Below are positions 15,744-24,579 of a stretch of 48,232 bases of DNA, in pieces (within the stretch, counting starts at the first letter, position 1; each line of letters opens with the position of its first letter). The translations under genes were made by a program, and so were the position numbers. This stretch comes from Oscillospiraceae bacterium. Its GTDB lineage: Bacteria > Bacillota > Clostridia > Oscillospirales > Oscillospiraceae. The notes under the pieces were generated by a model. That model did no database searches and was not told where the DNA came from. It worked only from the letters and a program-made list of their open reading frames with translations. Location of the stretch: the NCBI GenBank assembly GCA_015067635.1, contig SVMA01000013.1, positions 1-48,232 on the forward strand, given 5' to 3'.

Positions 15744-17201
15744 ATGGAAAAAATGTTTATTGGCGTAGACTTGGGCAGTACCAATATTAAAACTGCTCTG
15801 TACAATGAAAAATTTGATATGCTCAGCAGCTTAAGTCATCCCGTGGAATACGAACGGGAAGGCGGCGTAGTGGAATTTGATGCCTGGGATTACTGCGAGA
15901 ATCTGTCCCGTATGCTTTCCCAGCTGATGCAGGGGCGTTCCGGTGCAGCGCTGCAGGAGATATCCTTCACCGGTCAGGCGGAATCTCTGGTCTGCGTGGG
16001 TGTGGACGGGAAGCCGATGATGAACGCCATTTCCTGGATGGATGAACGGTCTGTAAGGGAGTGTGAAGAGCTTTCTGAGATATTTGATGATGAGACGGTT
16101 CGGAAAACCACCGGACAAATGACAATCTGCCCAACCTGGCCGGCCACGAAAATTTTGTGGCTTAAGAAAAACCGACCCGATGTGTACGAGGGCACTGTAA
16201 CCTTCATGCACCTGAAGGACTACGTGGTGTTCTATCTGACCGGTAAAAAGCTGGCAGATATGTCTATTGCTACGTTTAGTCTGTACTTTAATATTTACCG
16301 CAAGTGCTATTGGCAGGAGATGCTGACGGCTATTGGAATTGATGAAAGCAGATTGCCCACTCTGGTTGAGCCTTGTTCTCAGGCCGGTACCTTGTTGCCC
16401 GAGGTGGCAGAAAGAATCGGTGCCGGCAGCCAGACAGTTGTCAATGTGGGCACTTTGGATCATTTTGCCGCTATGGTCGGCACCGGAAATATTGCTCCGG
16501 GCGGCATCAATTTGTCCATGGGTACTGTGATGGTGTTGGCGACAATGGCTCCCAATCGGGACAAGCTGGGAGATACTGTGGCGGTGCACTATGGCTTTCA
16601 ACCGGATACATACGTATTGCTCCCGGTGGCGGCCAGCGGCGGTGTGAGCCTGGAGTGGTTCCGCCGTACATGCATGCCCCAGGTGGATTATGGCGAGCTG
16701 AATCGGGTTCTGGCACAACGGGACGGCTGCGGCAAGCTGTTGTTCCTGCCTTATCTGGTGGGCGCTAACGCTCCGGACTTTGACAGCGATGCTACCGGTG
16801 TTTTCTGGGGTCTGCGGCAAAGTCATGACAGCTTTGATATGGCAAGAGCTGTTATGGAAGGTGTAGCCTTCCTGATACGGAAGAATTCTCAGTCTTTGAA
16901 GGACAGTAACATTCCCTGCGAAAGCATTGTTGCAGTTGGCGGCGGCACCAAGAGTGCGATTTGGTGCCAGATGTGGGCGGATATCACCGGTATTCCGGTG
17001 CGGATACCCACAGAGCAAGAGGCTGCATGCCTGGGTGCGGCGATGATCGGTGCGGTGGCCTGCGGTCACTTCTCAGACTATGCCGCGGCGGTTGCGTGCT
17101 GTGTATCCTTTAAGTCGGTATACATGCCTGAGAATTCCACCAAATATGAAGAAAAGTTCCAAAGATTCTGCGCACTGTATAAAGCGACCGTGGGACTTTA
17201 A
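15744..17201 (+). CDS. FGGY-family carbohydrate kinase (xylulokinase-like)
   Basis: A 485-aa sugar kinase. N-terminal phosphate-binding FIGVDLGSTNIKTALY, FTGQAESLVCV, a mid-protein SMGTVMVLA, and the C-terminal adenosine motif VAVGGGTKSAIWCQMWADI followed by EQEAACLGAAMIG. It phosphorylates a ketose or polyol; family members act on xylulose, gluconate, glycerol, erythritol and others, and the substrate is not decided here. ATG 15744 is preferred (AAAGGGTGA ends about 8 nt upstream); GTG 15738 would add two residues. It is the first gene of an operon with an SDR dehydrogenase and a PHP phosphoesterase. Confidence 0.88.
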   Translation: MEKMFIGVDLGSTNIKTALYNEKFDMLSSLSHPVEYEREGGVVEFDAWDYCENLSRMLSQLMQGRSGAALQEISFTGQAESLVCVGVDGKPMMNAISWMDERSVRECEELSEIFDDETVRKTTGQMTICPTWPATKILWLKKNRPDVYEGTVTFMHLKDYVVFYLTGKKLADMSIATFSLYFNIYRKCYWQEMLTAIGIDESRLPTLVEPCSQAGTLLPEVAERIGAGSQTVVNVGTLDHFAAMVGTGNIAPGGINLSMGTVMVLATMAPNRDKLGDTVAVHYGFQPDTYVLLPVAASGGVSLEWFRRTCMPQVDYGELNRVLAQRDGCGKLLFLPYLVGANAPDFDSDATGVFWGLRQSHDSFDMARAVMEGVAFLIRKNSQSLKDSNIPCESIVAVGGGTKSAIWCQMWADITGIPVRIPTEQEAACLGAAMIGAVACGHFSDYAAAVACCVSFKSVYMPENSTKYEEKFQRFCALYKATVGL

Positions 17202-17225
17202 AGGAAGAGAAAAGGAGAGATTATT

Positions 17226-18104
17226 ATGGGTGTTGATATGACAAAATGGCAGGAAATTGCCAAGGCTAATGTTCACAATCGTCCTGCCGGGGAAGGTCGT
17301 TTGGCAGGAAAAATCACCATTGTTACCGGTGCGGCACAGGGCTTTGGTAAAGGAATTGCAGAGGAACTGTACACGGAAGGCGCCACGATCATCATTGCAG
17401 ACATGAATCAGGCCTTGGCCGAGCAGGTGGCTGCGGAAATGGGCAATCGGGCATGTGCCATTGCTGTAAATGTTTCCGATGAGGAAAGTGTTGCAAGCAT
17501 GGTGGCTCAGACGGTGGAAAAGTTTGGCGGTCTGGATCTTATGGTTGCCAACGCAGGCGTTGTACGCTCTGGACCGATCGCGCAAATGGAGCGAAAGGAC
17601 TTTGATTTTGTTACCAACATCAATTATACAGGACTGTTTCTGACCTGTAAGTATGCGGCCATCATCATGGAAGCACAGCACGAGGCTGACCCCGAGGCAA
17701 TGTTTGATATTATTGCCATGTCCTCCAAATCCGGTTTGGAGGGCTCCAACAAGAACTTTGCATATGCCGGCTCTAAGTTTGGCGCGATTGGTCTGGTACA
17801 ATCCTGGGCGTTGGAGCTGTGTGCCTACAACATTAAGGTCAATGCAATTTGTCCCGGTAATTTCCTGGACGGTCCGCTGTGGAGCGACCCAGAACGTGGC
17901 CTGTTCGTTCAGTATTTGCAGGCCGGCAAGGTACCCGGAGCCAAGACGGTGGAGGATGTCCGCCGGTTCTATGAGGCAAAGGTGCCCATGAACCGTGGCT
18001 GTTTGCCCCTGGATGTTGCCCGTGCGGTCATGTACTGTGTGGAACAGAAGTATGAGACCGGTCAGGCCATTCCCGTTACCGGCGGTCAGGTTATGTTGAA
18101 CTGA
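17226..18104 (+). CDS. SDR-family oxidoreductase, polyol-phosphate dehydrogenase-like
   Basis: A 292-aa classical short-chain dehydrogenase. Cofactor motif TGAAQGFGKG (about 35-44), NAG(V) near residue 110, catalytic YAGSK (Tyr/Lys), and a C-terminal TGQAIPVTGGQVMLN. The N-terminal 25-residue extension MGVDMTKWQEIAKANV is unlike minimal SDRs and resembles sorbitol-6-phosphate dehydrogenase-type members. With the upstream kinase it could interconvert a polyol and a ketose, or their phosphates. GGAGA (17215-17219) precedes ATG 17226. Confidence 0.85.
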   Translation: MGVDMTKWQEIAKANVHNRPAGEGRLAGKITIVTGAAQGFGKGIAEELYTEGATIIIADMNQALAEQVAAEMGNRACAIAVNVSDEESVASMVAQTVEKFGGLDLMVANAGVVRSGPIAQMERKDFDFVTNINYTGLFLTCKYAAIIMEAQHEADPEAMFDIIAMSSKSGLEGSNKNFAYAGSKFGAIGLVQSWALELCAYNIKVNAICPGNFLDGPLWSDPERGLFVQYLQAGKVPGAKTVEDVRRFYEAKVPMNRGCLPLDVARAVMYCVEQKYETGQAIPVTGGQVMLN

Positions 18105-18114
18105 GGAAATTGCC

Positions 18115-19269
18115 ATGATTGATATTTCCATTCTCAACAAGCTGAATGCAGCAACCAGGCAGGAACGTATTGCCAATCTGAAAGAGGTATTGAAGGAAAC
18201 GGTATTTCCGCCCATGGTGCCTCAGTACATCAACAATCATATTCATACAACCTATTCTTTTTCTCCCTATTCGCCCACGGCCGCGGTTTATGCCGCCCGT
18301 ATGGAGGGACTTTGCACTGCCGGTATTATTGACCATGATTCCATCTCCGGTGCGGAGGAATTTTTGGAAGCGGCAAAGCTGGTGCAAATGCCGGTGACGA
18401 TTGGAATGGAAGCCCGTGTTTCCATGAAAGGCACCCGTCTGGAAGGACGGCGCACCAATAACCCTGACCAGGTCGGTGTCAGCTATATGACCATTCAGGG
18501 CGTACCCCATGACAAAATCGCCGTTTTGACAGAGTTTTTCCGTCCTTATCAGGCGGCCCGTCACAAAAGAAACCGGAAGATGATTGAAAAAATCAATCAG
18601 CTTTTGCCCGAAATTGCCTTGGACTATGAAGCCGATGTTTTGCCCCTTTCCATGGCGGCAGAGAACGGGGGAGTCACCGAACGGCATCTTATGTACGCCC
18701 TTGCCATCAAGCTGGTCGGTCAGGTGGGGAAGGGACAGACTATGGTGGATAAGCTGGCGGAAATGGGACTGACCCTTTCCGAAAAGCAGACAACACAAAT
18801 GCTGGACACAGAGTATCCGTTCTACGAATATGACCTGTTGGGAATTCTGAAGAGTGCCTTTGTGCCACAGATTTTCATTGATGCCACTGATGAATGTCCC
18901 AAATTGCCGGACATGGTAAAACTGTGCAAAGAGATCGATGCCTACCTGTGTTATGCCTATCTGGGAGATGTGGGCAATAGTGTTACAGGGGACAAAAAAG
19001 CGCAAAAGTTTGAGGATGATTATCTGGATGATGTCTTTGAATGTCTGAAGGAAGAGGGAGTAGGAGCAGTTACCTATATGCCTACCCGTAATACCCCACA
19101 GCAGCTGGAGCGTCTGCGCGGTCTGTGCGAGGAATACGGAATGTTCCAGATATCCGGTGAGGACATCAATTCTCCCCGTCAGAGCTTCATCATTCGCGCC
19201 ATGGAAAATCCCATGTTCCGGAATTTGATCGATGCCACATGGAAGCTCATTGAACACGAAAATAAATAA
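18115..19269 (+). CDS. PHP-domain metal-dependent phosphoesterase
   Basis: A 384-aa protein with PHP-domain metal ligands HIH (42-44), DHD (73-75), an Asp/Glu-containing GMEAR (about 97-101) and a late GEDINSP (about 348-354). PHP proteins hydrolyse phosphate esters such as histidinol phosphate, nucleotides or DNA ends. No polymerase or HisK context exists, so the operon suggests a sugar- or polyol-phosphate phosphatase, or a regulator of that pathway. That is inference. An insert of about 150 residues between the metal motifs makes it longer than minimal PHP phosphatases. It starts 10 nt after the SDR stop with GAGGAAA as RBS. Confidence 0.82.
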   Translation: MIDISILNKLNAATRQERIANLKEVLKETVFPPMVPQYINNHIHTTYSFSPYSPTAAVYAARMEGLCTAGIIDHDSISGAEEFLEAAKLVQMPVTIGMEARVSMKGTRLEGRRTNNPDQVGVSYMTIQGVPHDKIAVLTEFFRPYQAARHKRNRKMIEKINQLLPEIALDYEADVLPLSMAAENGGVTERHLMYALAIKLVGQVGKGQTMVDKLAEMGLTLSEKQTTQMLDTEYPFYEYDLLGILKSAFVPQIFIDATDECPKLPDMVKLCKEIDAYLCYAYLGDVGNSVTGDKKAQKFEDDYLDDVFECLKEEGVGAVTYMPTRNTPQQLERLRGLCEEYGMFQISGEDINSPRQSFIIRAMENPMFRNLIDATWKLIEHENK

Positions 19270-19271
19270 GG

Positions 19272-19310
19272 AATCAGCCATTGGCCCACCGGCCAATGGC
19301 TGATTTTTTA
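19272..19310. terminator. Bidirectional terminator
   Basis: A 15-bp perfect stem AATCAGCCATTGGCC (19272-19286) with 19291-19305 and a 4-nt loop; T6 follows on the plus strand. It closes the sugar operon and probably the convergent NlpC/P60 gene. Confidence 0.88.
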
Positions 19311-20273
19311 GATTACTCTTCTTGCACCGACACACCGTTCGGTCCAGTAGCTGTTATTGAGATTGGTGATCACCACACCCTTACTGGTGGAAGCATGGAT
19401 AAATTGTCCGCTGCCCAGATAAATACCCAAATGGGAAACACCGCTTCCGCTGGTATTGAAAAATACCAGATCTCCCGGTATGAGATTGGACTTGGATACT
19501 GCAGTGCCAACCTTGTACTGATCTTTGCTGACGCGGGGCAGGGAAATGCCGTGCTTATTGAACACATATTGCACATATCCGCTGCAATCAAAGCCCTTGG
19601 GCGTGGTTCCGCCCCAGAGATAGGGAACACCGATGTACTGCTTTGCAGTTGCAATAATGGAAGAAGCAAGACTTCCTGTGCTTTCTCCGCGCAAAGCTTC
19701 CGGACTGGGCTTCAAGCCGGTGGATTTGCCGCCACGGAAAAAGAGAGGAGACTTGGAAGAATCGTTATTTTCATAAGGGATTTCCGTAAGATCCACATAA
19801 TCGCTGCGGATATAACCGATATGATTCCCGAAAATAACCTTGAACCACTGGTTGTTGATACCGATGATATATACCTTATCACCGATACTTGCCGTAGTCA
19901 GGATGGAATGGCCGGTACTTGGGCCGCTGCGGATTTTCACCTTGTTGCCGTTGAGAGCACCGTATCCCAATTCTCCGTCCTCACGGGTGGTGTAACGCAG
20001 ATAGGATTCATGCATATAGCCGTTTTGCAGATTGTAATTGACCTTGTACCAGCTGCCGGTTTTTCCCAATACAACAACGACCTCGTTGCGATATGCATAA
20101 TCAAGGGTTTTGCTGCTGGTGGACGCACTGCTGCGCAAGCGCAGCGAGGATGCATTAACAAATGCAATGCCTGTTTTTAATTGCCGTGCTGACGCATTGG
20201 CTACTGGTGCAGTTACGCCGATGATAATAAAAATCGCCAGCACCAGGCTGGCGATACGATGAGTAAGTTTCAT
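19308..20273 (-). CDS. Secreted NlpC/P60 endopeptidase with two SH3b domains
   Basis: A 321-aa cell-wall hydrolase. A signal peptide of about 27 residues (MKLTHRIASLVLAIFIIIG..) ends at ANASA. Two bacterial SH3 domains follow (about 35-95 with SSLRLRSSAS, and 105-165 with NKVKIRSGPSTG), then a linker and an NlpC/P60 domain over the last about 120 residues. The catalytic Cys is in FDCSGYVQYVF, the His in VSHLGIYLGSG and the third polar residue in the FIHAST region. It should cleave D-gamma-Glu-meso-DAP-type bonds in peptidoglycan. RBS GGAGGG is 8 nt before ATG 20273. Confidence 0.92.
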   Translation of the reverse strand: MKLTHRIASLVLAIFIIIGVTAPVANASARQLKTGIAFVNASSLRLRSSASTSSKTLDYAYRNEVVVVLGKTGSWYKVNYNLQNGYMHESYLRYTTREDGELGYGALNGNKVKIRSGPSTGHSILTTASIGDKVYIIGINNQWFKVIFGNHIGYIRSDYVDLTEIPYENNDSSKSPLFFRGGKSTGLKPSPEALRGESTGSLASSIIATAKQYIGVPYLWGGTTPKGFDCSGYVQYVFNKHGISLPRVSKDQYKVGTAVSKSNLIPGDLVFFNTSGSGVSHLGIYLGSGQFIHASTSKGVVITNLNNSYWTERCVGARRVI

Positions 20274-20303
20274 GGTTTTTGCCCTCCGTCTTACGAGAAA
20301 ATA

Positions 20304-20594
20304 TTACTTGCCTGCCAGAGCACGCTCCAGCCACACACAGCCAAAATCCAATGCCGTGTACAGACCGTCCTTTTCGCCCTTTTTCACAACGCGATCCCGG
20401 CTCTTTGCTGCCGGATCCGTGAGTTGGAGCTGAACGGATACCTTGGTCGCAACATCCAATTCACCGACCTTCTTGGTTTCAAGAATCTGGAGCATGATGA
20501 TGTGACTATCAGCCATAGAACCGTAGTAAATCAGATTGTCCTTCCGCATCAGCGGATGACCCTTATAGGTGAGAACTTTTTCTTCAGCCATTTC
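20304..20594 (-). CDS. Small conserved-looking protein of unknown function
   Basis: A 96-aa protein from ATG 20594 (MAEEKVLTYKGHPLMRKDN), with GGAGGT 9 nt upstream. The longer frame reaching 20750 runs through the promoter and terminator and is rejected. No signal peptide or TM helix. The sequence alternates beta-like segments (NLIYYGSMADSHIIMLQIL, KVSVQLQLTD) with a charged SRDRVVKKGEKDG and a C-terminal helix, suggesting a compact cytoplasmic alpha/beta fold. I do not recognise the family. It lies 30 nt upstream of the NlpC/P60 gene on the same strand, with no terminator between, so co-transcription is likely. Confidence 0.8.
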   Translation of the reverse strand, partial: EMAEEKVLTYKGHPLMRKDNLIYYGSMADSHIIMLQILETKKVGELDVATKVSVQLQLTDPAAKSRDRVVKKGEKDGLYTALDFGCVWLERALAGK

Positions 20595-20621
20595 GGTTAC
20601 CTCCTGTAATTGATATTTCAA

Positions 20622-20650
20622 ATTGTAACACTTTGTAACCGAAGTGTCAA
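20622..20650 (-). promoter_or_regulatory. Promoter of the small-protein/NlpC unit
   Basis: Minus strand TTGACA (20650-20645), 17 bp, TACAAT (20627-20622), 28 bp ahead of ATG 20594. Confidence 0.82.
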
Positions 20651-20730
20651 CGGCTTGCGGACAATTACCAGAAATTGGCAGTCCTGGGTGGAATGGATTT
20701 TGTAAGACGGAGGGATATGAAGTTAAAGGA

Positions 20731-20758
20731 AGAGGCTTTTGCCGCAGCAAAAGCCTCT
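20731..20758 (-). terminator. Terminator of ireB
   Basis: Perfect 12-bp stem AGAGGCTTTTGC (20731-20742) with 20747-20758, loop of 4. The minus-strand tail (TCCTTTAACTT) is only moderately T-rich. Confidence 0.65.
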
Positions 20759-20768
20759 GGGCGTTGCG

Positions 20769-21014
20769 TCAGGCAAGATACTGCCGTACCAGCTCCTGCA
20801 ACAATTCGTCCCGATCCAGCTTGCAAATCAGGCTGCGGGCATTGTTGTAGTTGGTAATATACGTGGGGTCCTCAGTGAGAAGATAGCCCACAATTTGATT
20901 TACGGGGTTGTAACCCTTTTCCTGCAAGGCGTCAAAAACCGTGCGGAGGATGCGGCGCATACTCTCTTTGTCGTCGCCGGGTACAGTAAATTTCAATGTG
21001 CTTTGGTCCGTCAT
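20769..21014 (-). CDS. ireB: IreB family regulatory phosphoprotein (UPF0297)
   Basis: An 81-aa protein with the family hallmark [21 protein letters not shown] and the C-terminal [13 protein letters not shown]. IreB is known as a substrate of the PASTA kinase IreK in enterococci and affects cephalosporin resistance. Family genes commonly sit in an alaS-ireB-ruvX-DUF1292 cluster; here it is alone with its own promoter and terminator. ATG 21014 follows AGGAGG at 8 nt. Confidence 0.92.
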   Translation of the reverse strand: MTDQSTLKFTVPGDDKESMRRILRTVFDALQEKGYNPVNQIVGYLLTEDPTYITNYNNARSLICKLDRDELLQELVRQYLA

Positions 21015-21044
21015 GGTATCGACCTCCTATGGTGTAATACTGGT

Positions 21045-21073
21045 ATTATATCCCAAAACATTGAAAGTGTAAA
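21045..21073 (-). promoter_or_regulatory. Promoter of ireB
   Basis: Minus strand TTTACA (21073-21068), 17 bp, TATAAT (21050-21045). Confidence 0.78.
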
Positions 21074-21106
21074 GACCTCTGGGAAAATTTTTTGTGAACA
21101 GATGTT

Positions 21107-23494
21107 TTACCGCTGGACGGCACCCAGCTTTTCGCTGAGTGCGGACAGGACCTTGGTCATGACACCTTCGGAATCCGCATCTGTCAGTGTGCGGTCATCC
21201 GCACGGAGCTCCATGGAGAAAGCCATACTCTTCTTGCCCTCGGGGACACCGGTGCCGCGATAAATATCGAACAGCTTAACACCGCGCAAGAGCTTACCGG
21301 CAGAAGCAGTGATCACTTCTTCTGCATTCGCAACGGTAACCGCTTCATCACACAGGAAAGACAGGTCACGGGTCACGGTGGGATACTTGGGCAGGGGGGT
21401 ATAGGTCGGGTCGGCAAGACGCAGGTCAAATAGCTGCGTGAAGTTGATTTCAGCGCAGTAAACATCGCCGTCAATGTCATAATTCTGAGCCACCAACGGG
21501 TGAATCTGACCGATAAAGCCTATATCGATTCCGTCCACAGTAACCTTTGCACAGCGACCGGGATGGTAGGAGGGATTATCGTTCACAGCGGTGTAGCTTG
21601 CCTTTTTTACACGCAAACCTGCAAAGATTGCTTCCAGCTCGCCCTTTAAGGTAAAGAAGGTCTCGTTGGCACCGTATGTGCCCAGCACCAGCATTTTGGG
21701 CTCCCGGGGCAGGGCATCACCGTCTGTGGGAAGATAGATCTTCGTCATCTCGTAGAGCTTGGCGGATTTATTATGGTAGGCGCTGTTCCGTGCCAAAATG
21801 TCCAGCATGGAGGGCAGAGCGATGGTACGCATAATGGAGGTATCCTCACCCAGAGGATTCTGAATCCGCAGAGCATTGCGCAGAGAAGAATCCTGAGGCA
21901 GACGGATTTGGTCAAAAATTGTGGGAGAAACAAAGGAGTAGGTGATAATCTCGTTATATCCCAAACTGCGACACAGAGACCCCGCCTTGCTTTCCAGCAG
22001 CATCATAGGGGAGTAGCCACCCTGTGTAGACAGCTTCAGCTCGGTGGTCGGAATCTCATTGTAGCCGAAGGAACGTCCGATTTCTTCCGCAATATCCGCC
22101 ATGTGATTCAGGTCAGGACGGAAGGAGGGAACGAGAATATTGTCGCCTTCCACGGGGATTTCCAACAGATTGAGATACTTTACCATATCCTCAGCGGAGA
22201 TTTGGGTACCAAGAAGGTTATTGATCTTTTCGGGTTCCAGCTTGACAGTTTTGGCTTCCGGTACATAATTCAGCACATCGATGATACCATCCAAAACGTC
22301 ACCGCAGCCCAACATTTCCACCAATTCACAGGCACGCTCCACTGCAGGAACTGTCATCATAGGATCTATGTTCTTTTCAAATTTGCCGGAGGCATCCGTA
22401 CGCATACCTAGAGCCAAAGCGGTTTGACGAATGGATGTGCCGTTGAAGTTGGCAGATTCGAAAACCACAGTTTTGGTATCGTCCATGATCTCGGAGTTTT
22501 CACCGCCCATGATACCGGCCAGACCAATGGCATGCTCGTCATCGGCAATGACCAGCATACCGGCCTTCAGGTTTCGTACGTTTCCGTCCAGGGTGGTAAG
22601 GATTTCGCCCTCTTCCGCCTCACGTACCACAATTTTTCCGGAGGAAACATAGCGGTAGTCAAAGGCGTGCATGGGCTGACCGTATTCCAGCATGACATAA
22701 TTCGTGATGTCCACGATGTTGTTAATGGGGCGGACACCGTTGGCACGCAAACGCTGACGCAGCCACTTGGGAGAGGGTGCGATCTTTACGTTGGTGACCA
22801 TCCGGGAGGTGTAACGGTTGCACAGCTCGGTGGCAGGAACTTCCACATCCAGCTTCTCAAATATGGAGCCTGCATCGGAGCCCTTTACCACAGGCTCGTG
22901 GTGCTTCATAGGCAGTGCAAATGCGGCAGCAGACTCCCGGGCCAAACCGATAATGGAATAGCAATCGGGACGGTTGTTGGTAATTTCAAAGTCTACAATG
23001 GTATCGTCATTGCCAATGACCTTATTGATATCGTCGCCGGGCTTGCAATCCTCGTCGTTGAGAATCCAAATGCCGTCCAGGATGGCGTCGGGGTAGTCGT
23101 TCAGGGTAAGACCCAGCTCCTCCAGACCGCAGAGCATGCCGTTGGAAACTTCACCGCGGAGCTTTCCTTTTGTGATGTGGACGCCACCGGGGAGGTAGGA
23201 ATTATGCAGTGCGGCAGGCACCAAATCGCCTTCCTTTACGTTTTGTGCGCCGGTTACGATCTGCACCGGCTCTTCACCGCCCACGTCAACCTGACAGACC
23301 CACATGTGGTCAGAGTTTTCGTGGCGCACGATGGAAACAACCTTGCCGACCAGAACATTCCGGATCTCGGCATCCATTCGTTCCCAGGTTTCCACCTTCT
23401 GACCGAAGATGGTCATGGTTTCAACATATTCCTTATCGGAGATGTGGGACAAATCCACGAACTCCTCATTGATCCATTTTCTGTTGAGTTTCAT
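21107..23494 (-). CDS. pheT: Phenylalanyl-tRNA synthetase beta subunit
   Basis: A 795-aa subunit of the heterotetrameric PheRS that charges tRNA-Phe. Domain order: N-terminal fragment, OB-fold tRNA-binding domain (about 40-150), B3/B4 editing domain (about 210-380), B5 domain (about 400-470), the catalytic-like core and a C-terminal anticodon-binding FDX-ACB domain (about 700-795, PKYPTVTRDLSF). Full length with no interruption. It starts 14 nt after the pheS stop. No obvious terminator hairpin follows before the ireB promoter. Confidence 0.97.
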   Translation of the reverse strand: MKLNRKWINEEFVDLSHISDKEYVETMTIFGQKVETWERMDAEIRNVLVGKVVSIVRHENSDHMWVCQVDVGGEEPVQIVTGAQNVKEGDLVPAALHNSYLPGGVHITKGKLRGEVSNGMLCGLEELGLTLNDYPDAILDGIWILNDEDCKPGDDINKVIGNDDTIVDFEITNNRPDCYSIIGLARESAAAFALPMKHHEPVVKGSDAGSIFEKLDVEVPATELCNRYTSRMVTNVKIAPSPKWLRQRLRANGVRPINNIVDITNYVMLEYGQPMHAFDYRYVSSGKIVVREAEEGEILTTLDGNVRNLKAGMLVIADDEHAIGLAGIMGGENSEIMDDTKTVVFESANFNGTSIRQTALALGMRTDASGKFEKNIDPMMTVPAVERACELVEMLGCGDVLDGIIDVLNYVPEAKTVKLEPEKINNLLGTQISAEDMVKYLNLLEIPVEGDNILVPSFRPDLNHMADIAEEIGRSFGYNEIPTTELKLSTQGGYSPMMLLESKAGSLCRSLGYNEIITYSFVSPTIFDQIRLPQDSSLRNALRIQNPLGEDTSIMRTIALPSMLDILARNSAYHNKSAKLYEMTKIYLPTDGDALPREPKMLVLGTYGANETFFTLKGELEAIFAGLRVKKASYTAVNDNPSYHPGRCAKVTVDGIDIGFIGQIHPLVAQNYDIDGDVYCAEINFTQLFDLRLADPTYTPLPKYPTVTRDLSFLCDEAVTVANAEEVITASAGKLLRGVKLFDIYRGTGVPEGKKSMAFSMELRADDRTLTDADSEGVMTKVLSALSEKLGAVQR

Positions 23495-23508
23495 GTGTTC
23501 ATCCCTCC

Positions 23509-24552
23509 TTAGAATTGGTTGAGGAACCGCACGTCGTTGTCGAAAATCAGACGCAGGTCCGTAATTTTCAGTCGGCCCATGGCCATACGCTCCAAGCCCA
23601 TGCCAAACGCAAAGCCGGAATACTTTTCCGGGTCAATGCCGCATCCGGAGAGCACCTTGGGGTGCACCATGCCGGCACCCAGCAGCTCGATCCAGCCTTC
23701 TCCGTGGCAGGTGGAACAAACTGCGCCGTCCACTTCACCGGTTCCATGGCACTTGTGGCACTGCATATCCATTTCGCAGCTGGGCTCAGTGAAGGGGAAG
23801 TGGTGAGGACGGAAACGCATAACCGCATCCTGACCGTAGATTTGCTTCATCACAGTCACCAAGGCACTCTTCAAATTGCCCATAGTGATGTTCTCTGCCA
23901 CCACCAGACCTTCGATCTGATGGAACATGGGGGAGTGGGTAGCATCGGCTTCGTCCTTCCGGTATACACGGCCGGGAGCCAGAATACAGATAGGAGGCTT
24001 TGCATTTTCCATAACACGGATCTGCATGGAGCTGGTCTGTGTCCGCAGCAAAACCGAATCGTCATCGGTGAAATAGAAGGTGTCACTGCGATCCCGGGCG
24101 GGATGACCTTCCTCCGTATTTAACTTGGTGAAGTTATAATCAGCCAGTTCTACCTCAGGTCCGTCTACAATGGTATAACCCATGCCAACAAACAAATCCT
24201 TGATCTGCTGTAAGACCTGATTCATGGGATGCTCATGACCCATGACTACAGCGTCACCGGGGATGGTAACGTCGATGGCTTCAGCCGCCAGCTTTTGCTC
24301 CAAAACAGCCGCATGAATGGTTGCTTTGCGTTCCTCCAGCTTTGCTTCAATGTCCGCGCGAACTGCATTGGCTACCTGACCCATAATGGGACGCTCCTCA
24401 GGGGATAACTGACCCATCTGCTTCAAAACAGCCGTCAGCGCACCCTTCTTTCCCAAAAGGCTGACGCGCAGTTCTTCCAATGCTGCCGGTGTTTCAGCGG
24501 CATCCAAAGCGGCCAGAGCCTGGCTGCGGATTTGTTCCAGTTGTTGTTTCAT
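23509..24552 (-). CDS. pheS: Phenylalanyl-tRNA synthetase alpha subunit
   Basis: A 347-aa catalytic subunit. An N-terminal coiled-coil region (about 1-90) is followed by the class II core: motif 2 region near CILAPGRVYRKDEADATHSP, and FPFTEPSCEMDM. Between motif 2 and motif 3 lies a four-Cys knuckle (CHKCHGTGEV..CSTCHGEGW), a probable zinc site seen in some clostridial PheS proteins. Motif 3 is FGMGLERMAMG. First gene after a Phe T-box; ATG 24552 follows AGGAGG. Confidence 0.97.
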   Translation of the reverse strand: MKQQLEQIRSQALAALDAAETPAALEELRVSLLGKKGALTAVLKQMGQLSPEERPIMGQVANAVRADIEAKLEERKATIHAAVLEQKLAAEAIDVTIPGDAVVMGHEHPMNQVLQQIKDLFVGMGYTIVDGPEVELADYNFTKLNTEEGHPARDRSDTFYFTDDDSVLLRTQTSSMQIRVMENAKPPICILAPGRVYRKDEADATHSPMFHQIEGLVVAENITMGNLKSALVTVMKQIYGQDAVMRFRPHHFPFTEPSCEMDMQCHKCHGTGEVDGAVCSTCHGEGWIELLGAGMVHPKVLSGCGIDPEKYSGFAFGMGLERMAMGRLKITDLRLIFDNDVRFLNQF

Positions 24553-24579
24553 AGAATATTCCTCCTAAAAGGTTGTATA

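Noticed and set aside
15831-17069. 412-codon open frame antisense to the FGGY kinase
   Set aside because: It is a codon shadow of the kinase: no family motifs, no RBS, and the plus-strand protein has every kinase motif.
18091-19335. 414-codon antisense frame across the PHP gene
   Set aside because: His/Cys-rich shadow sequence with no recognisable fold and no promoter; the sense protein is a clear PHP enzyme.
22424-23512. 362-codon antisense frame across pheT
   Set aside because: Shadow of pheT; no RBS and composition typical of antisense reading.
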